NCBI GenBank assembly: GCA_040766665.1
Contig: JAXGQD010000005.1
Location: forward strand, 1-64,000
Reading direction: 5' to 3'
DNA length: 64,000 bases
DNA from: JAXGQD01 sp040766665
Lineage (GTDB): Bacteria > Bacillota > Clostridia > Saccharofermentanales > Fastidiosipilaceae
Shown: one piece after another, positions 51,758-60,348 of the stretch
Numbering within the stretch: the first letter of the stretch is position 1
How the letters are laid out: every line of letters starts with the position of its first letter
Notes under the pieces: generated by a model
The model's database searches: none
Told to the model about the DNA's origin: nothing
The model's input: only the letters and a program-made list of their open reading frames with translations
Translations under genes and position numbers: made by a program

Positions 51758-53220
51758 ATGGAACAAAACGAAAAGAAGAAAATGACAACCGTTGCCGGTG
51801 CACCGGTGGCCAACAACCAAGACTCAATGACAGCAGGCCCGCGTGGTCCAATGATGCTGCAGGATGTATGGTTTTTAGAAAAACTGGCACACTTCGACCG
51901 TGAGGTTATTCCCGAAAGACGCATGCATGCCAAAGGCTCAGGTGCATTCGGTGAATTCACTGTGACGCATGACATTACCCAATACACTAAAGCCGATATT
52001 TTTTCTGAGATAGGCAAAAAAACCGAAATGTTCGTGCGCTTCTCAACCGTCGCCGGTGAGCGTGGTGCAGCTGATGCAGAACGTGATATTCGTGGTTTTG
52101 CCATGAAGTTTTATACTAATGAAGGAAACTGGGACTTGGTCGGAAATAATACCCCGGTCTTTTTCTTCCGTGACCCGCTAAAATTTCCGGATCTCAACCA
52201 TGCAGTCAAACGCGACCCCAAAACAAACATGCGCAGCCCCAAAAACAACTGGGATTTCTGGTCCAATCTTCCTGAAGCCCTGCATCAGGTGACCATCACC
52301 ATGAGTGACCGCGGCATTCCCAAATCTTTCCGCCATATGCACGGCTTTGGCTCACATACTTTCTCCATGATTAACGCTGAAGGCGTTCGTCATTGGGTCA
52401 AATTCCATTTGGTCTGCCAACAGGGCATTGAAACCATCACGGATCAGGAAGCAGCGGATGTGGTCGGTAAAGATCGTGAAAGCAACCAACGTGATCTTTT
52501 GAGGCCATTGAACGCGGTGAATTCCCCAGATGGAAAATGTTCATCCAAGTCATGACCGAAGAGCAAGCCCGCAACATGCCCTATAATCCCTTTGATTTGA
52601 CCAAGGTGTGGTACAAAGGTGAGTATCCTCTGATTGAAGTCGGCTATTTTGAACTCAACCGTAACCCGGAAAACTACTTCCAAGACGTGGAACAAGCTGC
52701 CTTTAACCCTGCCAATGTGGTTCCCGGCATTAGTTTCTCACCGGACCGCATGCTGCAAGGCCGTCTCTTTTCTTATGGAGACGCGCAGCGTTACCGCTTA
52801 GGTGTCAATCACCATCAGATTCCGGTCAACCAGCCCAAGAATCCCACCCATTCCTTCCATCGCGATGGTCAAATGCGCGTAGACGGTAATCTGGGAGGCC
52901 TTCTGCACTATGAACCGAACAGCTACGGCGAATGGCAGGAACAACCAGAGTATGCCGATCCGGTCGAACCTGTAAGTGGTGACATCAAACGCTGGAACTT
53001 CCGCGAAGACGACGATGATTACTATACGCAGCCTGGAAAACTCTACAACCTGATGACGCCCGAAAAGCAGCAGGTGCTTTGCGAAAACACGGCGCGCAAC
53101 ATGGAAGGTGTACCCGTTGAAATCAAACAACGCCATATCCTAAACTGCTACAAAGCAGATCCGGAATACGGCAAAGGGGTCGCCAAAGCCTGTGGCTTAG
53201 ACATTGTAGATATTGTATAA
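51758..53220 (+). pseudogene. Monofunctional heme catalase, small subunit type (frameshifted)
   Basis: A catalase of about 487 residues when repaired. MHAKGSGAFGEFTVTHD carries the catalytic His, RFSTVAGERGAADAERDIRG and NNTPVFFFRD follow, and the proximal heme Tyr lies in RLFSYGDAQRYRLG. The first frame stops at 52555 after NQRDLLRPLN. Adding one T to the T4 run at 52497-52500 gives NQRDLFEAIERGEFPRWKMF and joins the second half exactly. ATG 51758 has AAAAGGAG upstream. It would remove hydrogen peroxide in the cytoplasm. The repair is perfect, so a sequencing error is likely. Confidence 0.9.
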
Positions 53221-53238
53221 TAACGCTTGATTGACGAC

Positions 53239-53263
53239 AGGGAGGCCTTTACAAAGCCTCCCT
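53239..53263 (+). terminator. Hairpin after the catalase gene
   Basis: AGGGAGGC at 53239-53246 pairs with GCCTCCCT at 53256-53263, with an inner TTT/AAA pairing. It lies 18 bases after the stop. No long U-tract follows, so termination efficiency is uncertain. Confidence 0.6.
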
Positions 53264-53285
53264 GTTAGCATAAGATAACTTGCGC

Positions 53286-53726
53286 ATGATGAAAAAGAAG
53301 ATTAGAAAAAGCTTATTAATAGTCGCGGGGTGCCTGCTGCTGGTTTTGGCAGCAGTTGGGATTGTTTTACCCATTTTACCCACCACGCCTTTATTGCTTT
53401 TAGCTTCCTATTGTTTTTTACGCAGTTCGGAACGGCTTTATCACTGGCTTTTCAATCATCCCGTACTGGGACGTTATATTCGTAATTATCTTTTATACAA
53501 AGCCGTTGATAAGCGCTCGAAGATTTTTGCCCTGATTATTCTTTGGTCAGGTTTGTTGCTTTCAATTATCCTAATTAAGAAGAGCTTCGTCAGTGTTGTT
53601 TTGGCCCTGATCGGTTTAGGCGTGACGCGACACATCATCAGCTTACGTACCATGACGAAAGAGCAGGAGGCCGCACTATGCCAGACCGACGCAGCGTCGC
53701 AGCAGCAATTATCAAAAACAGCCTAG
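53286..53726 (+). CDS. DUF454 (YbaN-like) inner membrane protein
   Basis: A 146-residue membrane protein. LAAVGIVLPILPTTPLLLLA near residue 22 and FNHPVLGRYIRNYL are the DUF454 core. Two or more further helices follow. The function is unknown. Its 3' end overlaps the start of the NUDIX gene by 49 bases in another frame. The start is ambiguous between adjacent ATGs at 53286 and 53289. Confidence 0.83.
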   Translation: MMKKKIRKSLLIVAGCLLLVLAAVGIVLPILPTTPLLLLASYCFLRSSERLYHWLFNHPVLGRYIRNYLLYKAVDKRSKIFALIILWSGLLLSIILIKKSFVSVVLALIGLGVTRHIISLRTMTKEQEAALCQTDAASQQQLSKTA

Positions 53727-54091
53727 GGCAGATCCTCATATGCCAGCGTGGCCCGGGAGGTTCATGCGCCTACTTGTATGAGTTTCCGGGTGGCAAAACA
53801 GAGCCCGGCGAGACGCTTCGTGATTGTCTGCAACGTGAGTGCAGGGAAGAGTTGGCTCTTGAACTGAATGTCGGCCGCGAAGTGTACCAGTGCGAACATC
53901 TATACCCAGACATTCATGTTGAACTACATTTTTTTCTCTGTGAGGCGGTGAATGGAATGCAAGCGCAAGCGCTTGAACACGAAAGCATTCGTTGGGTTCA
54001 GCTTGATGAACTTGATCAATATGAGTTCTGTCCGGGAGATGCCGAGTTGCTCGAAAAATTGAGCCGGGGCGAGATAAATCTATTGCCCTAG
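53678..54091 (+). CDS. NUDIX hydrolase, MutT-like
   Basis: A 137-residue (deoxy)nucleoside triphosphate pyrophosphohydrolase. RSVAAAIIKNSLGQILICQR opens the fold. The Nudix box GGKTEPGETLRDCLQRECRE then EL fits GX5EX7REUXEEXGU. WVQLDELDQYEFCPGD near the C-terminus is typical of MutT, which removes 8-oxo-dGTP. An oxidative-damage role fits the neighbouring catalases. GAGCAGGAGG precedes the ATG. Confidence 0.88.
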   Translation: MPDRRSVAAAIIKNSLGQILICQRGPGGSCAYLYEFPGGKTEPGETLRDCLQRECREELALELNVGREVYQCEHLYPDIHVELHFFLCEAVNGMQAQALEHESIRWVQLDELDQYEFCPGDAELLEKLSRGEINLLP

Positions 54092-54121
54092 TTTAAGTTA
54101 ATCACATCGTTAGAGACTGTC

Positions 54122-54499
54122 TTACTCGGGCTTGCGCCAGAAGGTTTGGCAGTCTTTTTTATCTTCAATGTTGAAGCGGATAATTTTCTCTAATAGGTCG
54201 TAGGGGATCGGCTTTTGCCAGGGAAAACGAAACAGCATCGTCGTGTATTTTATGCCGGCTTCGTCCAACTCTTTGGCAAAATGCTCTATCCCTTTTGTTT
54301 CAGGCGAACAGGCCATATGCGCTTTGGCGGCACTGAAGGCGACAATAAAAGTCCCGTGATCTGTGTACATGGGCTGATTCCATGCGATACGCGTTTTCAG
54401 CTCCGGGAAGGTCTTTTCCATCCAGGCAAAAACCTCTTGAAACCGTTCCTTTTGTTGATCGGTTGCCAGTGAATCTAAATAATCTTGAAAAGTTTCCAT
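54122..54499 (-). CDS. DUF1801 (YdhG-like) protein
   Basis: A 125-residue cytoplasmic protein. FQEVFAWMEKTFPELKTRIA followed by WNQPMYTDHGTFIVAFSAAK and HMACSPETKGIEHFAKEL match the DUF1801 group, which includes the B. subtilis frataxin-like YdhG/Fra. A role in iron delivery is possible and would fit a peroxide/iron neighbourhood, but this is inference. AAGGAG precedes ATG 54499. Confidence 0.82.
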   Translation of the reverse strand: METFQDYLDSLATDQQKERFQEVFAWMEKTFPELKTRIAWNQPMYTDHGTFIVAFSAAKAHMACSPETKGIEHFAKELDEAGIKYTTMLFRFPWQKPIPYDLLEKIIRFNIEDKKDCQTFWRKPE

Positions 54500-54649
54500 A
54501 TTGTGTGCTCCTTGAAAATATCATTATTTATATAATTTGATAGTTATATTCATTAATATTGATTTTATCGAATTCTCTTGTTCTTGTTAATCACATTTGA
54601 AGAACTATAAAATTATTATTGCATGCAAACAATGCAAAACTTCACTTAA

Positions 54650-55164
54650 TCAAATACCTGGGCACCTTTTCCATGTATCCAGGTATTTTTGTCCGAACTT
54701 TTCTTTACACCAACGTTCCTCGGCTAGAATTAGCCAATGTGTGAAAAACTGAAAAAGCAAAGTAAGAGTAAAAGTGCAAGTGATTGCGTGAGAAAAACCG
54801 CGGCAAGAAAATAGCTGAAATATGCAAGATACATGGGATGTCTGGAGAAGCGATAAGGCCCATTATGGCAAAAACCATCGGCACCTACACTTCCAAAGTA
54901 GTAAGTGCATATGGTCAAATTAAAAACAGATAAGATAAATAACACAACGCCAATGAGATAGAAAACTGAAGTGGTACGAATTCTCAGGAAGAAAAGAGCA
55001 AGGAACAGTAGTATGTTAAAGAGCAGATAAAACACATACATGCGCTTTTCGAGACCGTTCATGGGTGCTAACTGACCGGCTTTTAAGAAAGCGTCTTTGC
55101 TAACATAGTAAAGATAAACATAGCGGATAAAGAGCAAAGGAATGAGGAGAAAAGCTGCGCTCAT
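54650..55164 (-). CDS. ICMT/PEMT-family membrane methyltransferase (frameshifted near its end)
   Basis: A membrane protein with the C-terminal motif GPYRFSRHPMYLAYF near residue 105, characteristic of isoprenylcysteine or phospholipid methyltransferase-like proteins. As read it ends at 54730 after SFSHIG. Adding one base to the A5 run at 54744-54748 (T5 on the coding strand) restores THWLILAEERWCKEKFGQKY then LDTWKRCPGI and a stop at 54650-54652, about 171 residues, including the family's EERxxxxxFGxxYxxY-like tail. About five membrane helices. The substrate is unknown. The gap 54500-54649 holds nothing recognised. Confidence 0.8.
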
Positions 55165-55226
55165 TTTGCCACCTCCTTGATGCTTGTAATAGTCTATAAT
55201 CCTATGCTTTATGAGAGGAAAATACT

Positions 55227-55646
55227 ATGAATAAACACTCTACAAATTATTATGATACTTTTATTCAAGTGGCGGCGGACTTTCCTGTGGAGACCGCCGA
55301 AATTCCCAAGATCAATGAAAAGAACAAGTCACTGGCCTATTTGCAGTATGAAATGCTTGTTGATTGCCCGTACAAATACACATCCGACGAGTTGCTCTTT
55401 GCCGTATATATGGCAAAAAACAGCCTAGCAGAGGAACAGAAGAAAGATTTTACGAATGAATATTTCTCTACAGGAAAACCTTGCTTACGCAGTTCACCTT
55501 TGGCTAAACGATATGGTTTCGGACTTCACTTCGATGAGAAGGGCAAAATAGCCCTGTATCCCGTTGAGAGTGAGGCATACCTGGCATTTTCCGAAAACCT
55601 TGAATTAACACAGTTGCGGGCCATGCGTAACAGCAGAACTAAATAG
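55227..55646 (+). CDS. DUF6157 family protein
   Basis: A 139-residue soluble protein. STNYYDTFIQVAADFPVETA, IPKINEKNKSLAYLQYEML and PYKYTSDELLFAVYM match the DUF6157 pattern as I remember it; the function is unknown. A GAGAGGAAA site precedes the ATG. Monocistronic and divergent from the methyltransferase-like gene. Confidence 0.72.
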   Translation: MNKHSTNYYDTFIQVAADFPVETAEIPKINEKNKSLAYLQYEMLVDCPYKYTSDELLFAVYMAKNSLAEEQKKDFTNEYFSTGKPCLRSSPLAKRYGFGLHFDEKGKIALYPVESEAYLAFSENLELTQLRAMRNSRTK

Positions 55647-55654
55647 TTTTCTGT

Positions 55655-55694
55655 CTAAAAAAAGAAAGAGAGCAGCGATTAAACTGATCTCTTT
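55655..55694 (-). terminator. Terminator of the catalase-bacterioferritin transcript
   Basis: On the minus strand AAAGAGA-T-CAG pairs with CTG-C-TCTCTTT (55665-55694), followed by CTTTTTTT. It lies just past the small gene ending at 55720. Confidence 0.7.
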
Positions 55695-55719
55695 CGGAAT
55701 GAGATGAGCTGGATAACGA

Positions 55720-55920
55720 TTAATTAAGTTCCGCTTCCCGTTTCAAAAAATGTGCGCAACTTTCATCAAAACGCTTTTTATACTCCGTCTGGACTTTATC
55801 GTAGTTTTCCCTCGTTTGGCGCTCCATAGGACTCAAAGGATTCTCATTACCTTTGCCTTCGGCTTGTACGGTCATAGGAGGGTTGGATAATTTCGAGTTG
55901 GATTTTTTTGCCGCTGCCAT
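55720..55920 (-). CDS. Small charged hypothetical protein
   Basis: A 66-residue hydrophilic protein with no recognised domain (MAAAKKSNSKLSNPPMTVQA, then a Glu/Lys/Arg-rich helix). GAGGACAA precedes ATG 55920. It lies 13 bases after the bacterioferritin gene on the same strand and before a terminator, so it probably ends that transcript. Low complexity suggests an intrinsically flexible, perhaps stress-induced, protein. Confidence 0.6.
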   Translation of the reverse strand: MAAAKKSNSKLSNPPMTVQAEGKGNENPLSPMERQTRENYDKVQTEYKKRFDESCAHFLKREAELN

Positions 55921-55933
55921 TATCTTGTCCTCC

Positions 55934-56401
55934 TTAATCTAATTGCTCAACCAAATAGTTCTGGATGCCCATTTGGTCAATTTGTGTGAGCTGCGCTTCA
56001 ATCCAATCAATATGTTCCTCTTCGTCGCGCAAATGAGTGACAAACAGTTCTTCCGAACCGTGGTCCTTCAAATCGTGCGCGAGCATAGCGGCTTCGTTAT
56101 ATGATTTAATTGCGCCAAACTCAAGTTCATGATCGTTTTTCATCATCTGTAGGACATCGCCGCCGATGGTGATTTTATCCAATTCATCAACAACGGGTTT
56201 TCCTTCCAGAAACAAAATTCTGGCTATAATTGCTTCCGCATGCTGCATTTCTTTGATTGCTCTTGCCTTCATGTAATCATGGAGCTTGCCGTAGCCCCAA
56301 TCCTCACACATTTCGGCTTGAACAATGTACTGGTTGATTGCTGTCAGTTCATCTTTGAGATTGGCATTGAGTGCCGCGATGACTTGCACATGTCCTTGCA
56401 T
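55934..56401 (-). CDS. bfr: Bacterioferritin
   Basis: A 155-residue ferritin-like protein. The di-iron ligands are visible: Glu in LKDELTAINQY near residue 18, EMQHAE near 50-54, Glu near 93 and the EEEHIDW block near 127-130. The heme-ligating Met is conserved in AIKEMQHAEAIIARILFLEG. QMGIQNYLVEQL is the typical C-terminus. It stores iron as ferric oxide, using peroxide or oxygen, beside two catalases. GGAGGTATC precedes ATG 56401. Confidence 0.92.
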   Translation of the reverse strand: MQGHVQVIAALNANLKDELTAINQYIVQAEMCEDWGYGKLHDYMKARAIKEMQHAEAIIARILFLEGKPVVDELDKITIGGDVLQMMKNDHELEFGAIKSYNEAAMLAHDLKDHGSEELFVTHLRDEEEHIDWIEAQLTQIDQMGIQNYLVEQLD

Positions 56402-56486
56402 AGCAGATACCTCCGTTAATCAAATGTTTTTTTAACACAGCAAGAATTTGTTGATTGCGATGTCAACTCGCGCAGAGACTCACTCT

Positions 56487-58643
56487 TTATTTACCGACAT
56501 TGCGTTCCCAGAAACGATGCTGTGTTAGATGCTCAATAAATGTCTTGATGTTTCCATCTGTCCCAACTTGAACCCCTGCGGCCTTTTTCATGTTAGTTTT
56601 TACGTACTTTTTGCCCTCACCCATTACCCAAAGTGGCTTAAAATGCTGAAACGTTTCGTTCACATAGTTTTCGGCAAAAAACAAGAACGCCTTATCCGGT
56701 GATTCAGGCTCCAAAACGATCAGCGCGTCAAACATGACAGCATGAGCAGAGGAATAACTGTGTTTAATCGTTTCACCGTCAGCGGTTTTACCAACCGTCG
56801 GTGCGATGAGCTCCGGTTTCGTTTTGGCTTCGCGTAAGGCTTTTAAAATTGCACTTAAGTCTTGCTCGGGTTTTTCAGGAATGAGAATACCCACTTTAAG
56901 AGTATCGGGTTTAAAGATGGTATTCGCCATAGAAAGAGCAGGGGACTGGAAATCTTTCATGGGTCCCGGTTTGACACCGTCAGGGGCAAAACCGGCAGCT
57001 GCATCGGGTTTATCTACTCCGACACTCTTAGCTATTTCAGTGGCCATCGCATTATCCACATTGGCAAACATGTTGACCACGTTTTGACGGATTTCAGGAC
57101 GCTCAACTTTTGTTAGTTCAAAGCTAAAGGCATCGCGGATGTGTTTTTTCTCAGGTTCGCTCATCGAGTTATAGAACATGATGGCTTGACTGAAGTGGTC
57201 GCGGAAGCTGTCGGCACGGTTTTTGATTTTTTTACCTTCAACTTTTTCTTGGTAATGCTCATAGCCGCCTTGCTCGCGGGAAACTGTCACTGGAGACTGG
57301 TCCTCGATACTGCTTTTCTGATAACTGACCGGTCCTTTATGCAGCATATGCATGTGATAACCGTTACGCTGGTTGTTGTGAATCGGCACGATGGGCATGT
57401 TGACCGGAATCTGGTGAAAGTTCGGACCGCCTAAGCGGATAATTTGTGTGTCTGTGTATGAGAAAAGACGGCCTTGCAGCAAAGGGTCGTTTGTAAAGTC
57501 AATACCCGGCACGACATGACCCGGATGGAAAGCCACTTGTTCCACTTCGGCGAAAAAGTTGTCGACGTTGCGATTGAGTGTCATTTCACCGATCTTCTTT
57601 AATGGCACCAATTCCTCCGGCCAGAGTTTGGTGGCGTCTAGAATGTCGAAATCGTATTTAAACTCGTCTTCCTCATCCAGCATTTGCACGCAGAAGTCAT
57701 AGACGGGATAATCACCCGCATCGATGGAGTCCATTAAATCTCTTCTTTGTGAATCACTATCTTTACCCGAAAGTTTGGTGCATTCATCCCAATCTAAAGC
57801 ATGGGCACCCAACTGTGAGCGCCAGTGGAATTTGACAAAGGTTCCTTTACCATTGGCATTAACAAAACGGAAGGTATGTACGGCAAAACCATCCATCATC
57901 CTCAAACTGCGGGGAATCGCACGATCAGACATTGCCCACATGACCATATGCGCGGTTTCCTGATTCTGTGTGACAAAATCCCAGAAGGTGTCATGGGCAC
58001 TAGCCGCTTGAGGGATCTCATTATGCGGCTCCGCTTTAACGGCATGAATGAAGTCGGGAAATTTTATTGCGTCCTGGATAAAGAAGACGGGAATATTATT
58101 ACCGACGATATCCAAGTTGCCTTCTTGGGTATAAAATTTGGTCGCAAAACCGCGCGCATCCCGTGGCGTATCTGTAGAGCCACGAGATCCTGCAACCGTT
58201 GAAAAACGCACGAATACGGGCGTTTTTTTGCCTTTCTGGCTAAGGAAATCTGCTGTGGTGTACTCGCTCATGTCAGCGGTACAGACAAATTCACCGTATG
58301 CTCCGGAGCCACGCGCGTGGACGATGCGTTCGGGAATTCTTTCGTGGTCAAAATGTGTAATCTTTTCGCGTAAATGGAAATCTTCCAATAGAGTCGGTCC
58401 ACGTAATCCGGATTTTAATGAAAACTCATCTTCAGCCATCTTCAGGCCTTGATTCGTCGTCAAATCTGTGCCTTGATTATCAACACGGTGGAATTCTAAA
58501 GCTTCTGATTTACTGTCTTGGGGCGGGTCGACGACGGTTTTACTGGGTGGAATTAATGGAGCTGTTTTTCCTACTGTTTTAGCTTGTTTTTTTGAATTGT
58601 TCTGAGTCTTAACTTTCTTGCTGTCAGATTTCTGTTTTTTCAT
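56487..58643 (-). CDS. katE: Large-subunit heme catalase (HPII/KatE type)
   Basis: A 718-residue clade 2 catalase. A Lys/Ser-rich leader precedes RIVHARGSGAYGEFVC with the catalytic His, then RFSTVAGSRGSTDTPRDARG, and RLFSYTDTQIIRLGG with the heme Tyr region. From about residue 575 a flavodoxin/DJ-1-like C-terminal domain follows (TLKVGILIPEKPEQDLSAIL, then SSAHAVMFDALIVLEP), which distinguishes this class. AAAGGAGAG precedes ATG 58643; the frame extends to 58673 without support. The gene is intact, unlike the small catalase at 51758. Confidence 0.92.
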   Translation of the reverse strand: MKKQKSDSKKVKTQNNSKKQAKTVGKTAPLIPPSKTVVDPPQDSKSEALEFHRVDNQGTDLTTNQGLKMAEDEFSLKSGLRGPTLLEDFHLREKITHFDHERIPERIVHARGSGAYGEFVCTADMSEYTTADFLSQKGKKTPVFVRFSTVAGSRGSTDTPRDARGFATKFYTQEGNLDIVGNNIPVFFIQDAIKFPDFIHAVKAEPHNEIPQAASAHDTFWDFVTQNQETAHMVMWAMSDRAIPRSLRMMDGFAVHTFRFVNANGKGTFVKFHWRSQLGAHALDWDECTKLSGKDSDSQRRDLMDSIDAGDYPVYDFCVQMLDEEDEFKYDFDILDATKLWPEELVPLKKIGEMTLNRNVDNFFAEVEQVAFHPGHVVPGIDFTNDPLLQGRLFSYTDTQIIRLGGPNFHQIPVNMPIVPIHNNQRNGYHMHMLHKGPVSYQKSSIEDQSPVTVSREQGGYEHYQEKVEGKKIKNRADSFRDHFSQAIMFYNSMSEPEKKHIRDAFSFELTKVERPEIRQNVVNMFANVDNAMATEIAKSVGVDKPDAAAGFAPDGVKPGPMKDFQSPALSMANTIFKPDTLKVGILIPEKPEQDLSAILKALREAKTKPELIAPTVGKTADGETIKHSYSSAHAVMFDALIVLEPESPDKAFLFFAENYVNETFQHFKPLWVMGEGKKYVKTNMKKAAGVQVGTDGNIKTFIEHLTQHRFWERNVGK

Positions 58644-58931
58644 GATGCTCTCCTTTAAATGATGAAATTTCAATGATGTTTGTGAGCCTCGTCGTATCGC
58701 AGCGTTGATTCAGTTAAACTCCTTTACTTGCATTTTTTGCGATACGTTGCTGATGGCATGATGTTAAACCTAATAACCGCAAAAGTTTCTAGCTATACTT
58801 TACAATTTTTTTATTTAAACAGCAAAATGTTTTTCCAAATTCACAATTCCAATGCAGAAGGCATTTAGTTTTATTCAGCACCGCGAGGGGTGAATATCTA
58901 GAATTCACCTTCTTTATAAAGCGTTGGTTGT

Positions 58932-59258
58932 TCAGAATAATCTTAAAGAAATTGTGACTGAGATAGCAAAAAATACATTTGAGATTATTGGAAAAATCCA
59001 ACAAGTCCACTTGCTCCATCTCAAGTTAAGCCACTCATGCTTTAGACAGGCTATAAGGTGAAGAATTAAGCAGATAATTGGGAAAAGAAAAATGATGAAA
59101 GCTTTGGGAGAGGTAGCATCCACGCCTCCCAATCCAATGTGCCTGACCATTTGCTCAGGTAAATAGTTCCAAAGTATTGCTCCCAGAAGCATCGGAAGGA
59201 TACATAAAAATGAGCTTATAAGTAATTTTTGTTTATTTACACGCATCGCGTTTTCCAT
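58932..59258 (-). CDS. DUF1648 membrane protein, probably C-terminally truncated
   Basis: A 108-residue protein with three helices. LPMLLGAILWNYLPEQMVRH and GGVDATSPKAFIIFLFPIIC are the DUF1648 core found at the N-terminus of SdpI-type immunity proteins. The usual SdpI half (GNYLPK, GI..PWT and similar) is absent; after TISLRLF the frame stops. No clear ribosome site precedes it. Bases 58674-58931 are AT-rich and hold only a short inverted repeat (GGTGAAT/ATTCACC near 58890), so this is a shortened or decaying gene. Confidence 0.6.
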   Translation of the reverse strand: MENAMRVNKQKLLISSFLCILPMLLGAILWNYLPEQMVRHIGLGGVDATSPKAFIIFLFPIICLILHLIACLKHEWLNLRWSKWTCWIFPIISNVFFAISVTISLRLF

Positions 59259-59331
59259 ATTTTTAGCATCAATTTTTTTTCAAAGGCATTGGCGTTAAAA
59301 AATGAAAACTGTTTCTAATATTGTCAAGCAT

Positions 59332-59494
59332 AGACGGTGGGATTTCAAATCGTGATTCCCTGGTATACAGGAATTTGGAATCTACGATTTGTCCAGGCTT
59401 GCTGAAACGTGCCACCGGCACGTTTCTACGGCTTCTGCTTCGCTCCAGGGGAGGGAGCTCGCAATCAGCCTAACGCGGCGCTTCGAATCCCACC
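59332..59494. repeat. Palindromic, tRNA-derived-looking element
   Basis: A 13-base sequence AGACGGTGGGATT (59332-59344) is identical to bases 59552-59564 in the tRNA-Ser gene, and AATCCCACC at 59486-59494 is the inverse of its last nine bases. Between them are a nested palindrome (AAATCGT-GATTCC...GGAATC-T-ACGATTT, 59347-59390) and a perfect 10-bp hairpin GAAACGTGCC-ACC-GGCACGTTTC (59404-59426). This may be a small mobile or att-related element with inverted ends, or a structured RNA. I do not recognise its family. Confidence 0.5.
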
Positions 59495-59513
59495 TGTAAG
59501 ATCTAGCACAAAT

Positions 59514-59540
59514 AAAAAGGACACCTAAAGGCGTCCTTTT
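59514..59540 (-). terminator. Terminator of tRNA-Ser
   Basis: On the minus strand AAAAGGACGCC-TTTA-GGTGTCCTTTTT forms a stem of about 11 bp with one G-U pair, followed by a U-tract. It lies just past the 3' end of the tRNA. Confidence 0.8.
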
Positions 59541-59545
59541 CTTTG

Positions 59546-59634
59546 TGGCGGAGACGGTGGGATTCGAACCCACGAGCCGTTGCCGACTACCTGATTTCGA
59601 GTCAGGCCCGTTATGACCACTTCGATACGTCTCC
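59546..59634 (-). tRNA. tRNA-Ser (anticodon CGA)
   Basis: A class II tRNA of 89 nt including an encoded CCA. The acceptor GGAGACG pairs with CGTCTCC, the anticodon arm is CCTGA-CTCGAAA-TCAGG with anticodon CGA (reads UCG), the variable arm is long and the T-arm is GTGGG-TTCGAAT-CCCAC. Confidence 0.95.
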
Positions 59635-59670
59635 AAAAATAAAGGCCTCGCTTTTGCAAGGCGCGTCAAA

Positions 59671-59699
59671 ATTATAATTGAGCCAGGGTCTATGGTCAA
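59671..59699 (-). promoter_or_regulatory. Promoter of tRNA-Ser
   Basis: On the minus strand TTGACC (59694-59699) and a perfect TATAAT (59671-59676) are exactly 17 bases apart, about 37 bases upstream of the tRNA 5' end. Confidence 0.75.
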
Positions 59700-59760
59700 G
59701 GATTTTGCCCTGTGCTAAAATAAGAACGATTGTTTGATAAAGCGTGAAAGGACAGTATAA

Positions 59761-60339
59761 GTGCTGATTTTAGGGGTTGACCCAGGCTATGCGATTAGTG
59801 GTTACGGCCTCGTAGAAAGCAAGGCAGGCAGGCTGAAATTGCTGGATAGCGGTGTCATCACGACACCGAGTACAGAAGCTTTCCCGCAACGTTTGGAGAA
59901 GATTTATCAAGGCTTGAATGAACTGATTGCTTTTCATAGGCCTCACGCCATGGCTGTAGAAGAACTCTTTCTCGGAAGAAATAAAACCACGGTAATCGGG
60001 ACAGCGCAAGCGCGCGGGGTCGCCTTATTGGCCGCAGCAGGATTTTCTTTACCGGTTTTTGAATTCACACCGATGCAGATTAAAAAAGCGGTGACTGGTA
60101 ACGGCAGGGCGGAGAAACAACAGGTTCAGAGCATGGTGCAAGTCCTGCTTGCCATGGATGAACTACCCAAGCCCGATGATCTGGCTGATGCCTTAGCCGT
60201 CGCAATCTGTCAGTGCTTTATGGGTGTGCAGGCAGAATTTATTGCGCAAAGCGGTTATCAGCGTCAGGCACAGAGAAAAAGATACGGTGCCAGAGTGAAT
60301 ATTGGTAAATTGGCAGATCAACTGCCGAAAAACGAGTAA
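59761..60339 (+). CDS. ruvC: Holliday junction resolvase RuvC
   Basis: A 192-residue endonuclease. The acidic catalytic residues are in LILGVDPGYAISGYG (Asp7), AVEELFLGRNKTTVIG (Glu near 67) and DDLADALAVAICQ (two Asp near 140). GTG 59761 has GAAAGGAC upstream. A C-terminal extension of about 25 residues (YQRQAQRKRYGARVNIGKLA) is longer than in E. coli. First gene of ruvCAB. A TAAAAT at 59716-59721 may be the -10. Confidence 0.94.
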   Translation: MLILGVDPGYAISGYGLVESKAGRLKLLDSGVITTPSTEAFPQRLEKIYQGLNELIAFHRPHAMAVEELFLGRNKTTVIGTAQARGVALLAAAGFSLPVFEFTPMQIKKAVTGNGRAEKQQVQSMVQVLLAMDELPKPDDLADALAVAICQCFMGVQAEFIAQSGYQRQAQRKRYGARVNIGKLADQLPKNE

Positions 60340-60348
60340 AGGGAAATC

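Noticed and set aside
58789..59019. Minus-strand frame of 76 codons overlapping the DUF1648 gene as its missing SdpI half
   Set aside because: The translation has no SdpI motifs and no frameshift joins it sensibly to the DUF1648 part.
59382..59699. Minus-strand frame of 105 codons through the tRNA-Ser gene
   Set aside because: It is a translation of a tRNA, its terminator and the adjacent palindromic element.
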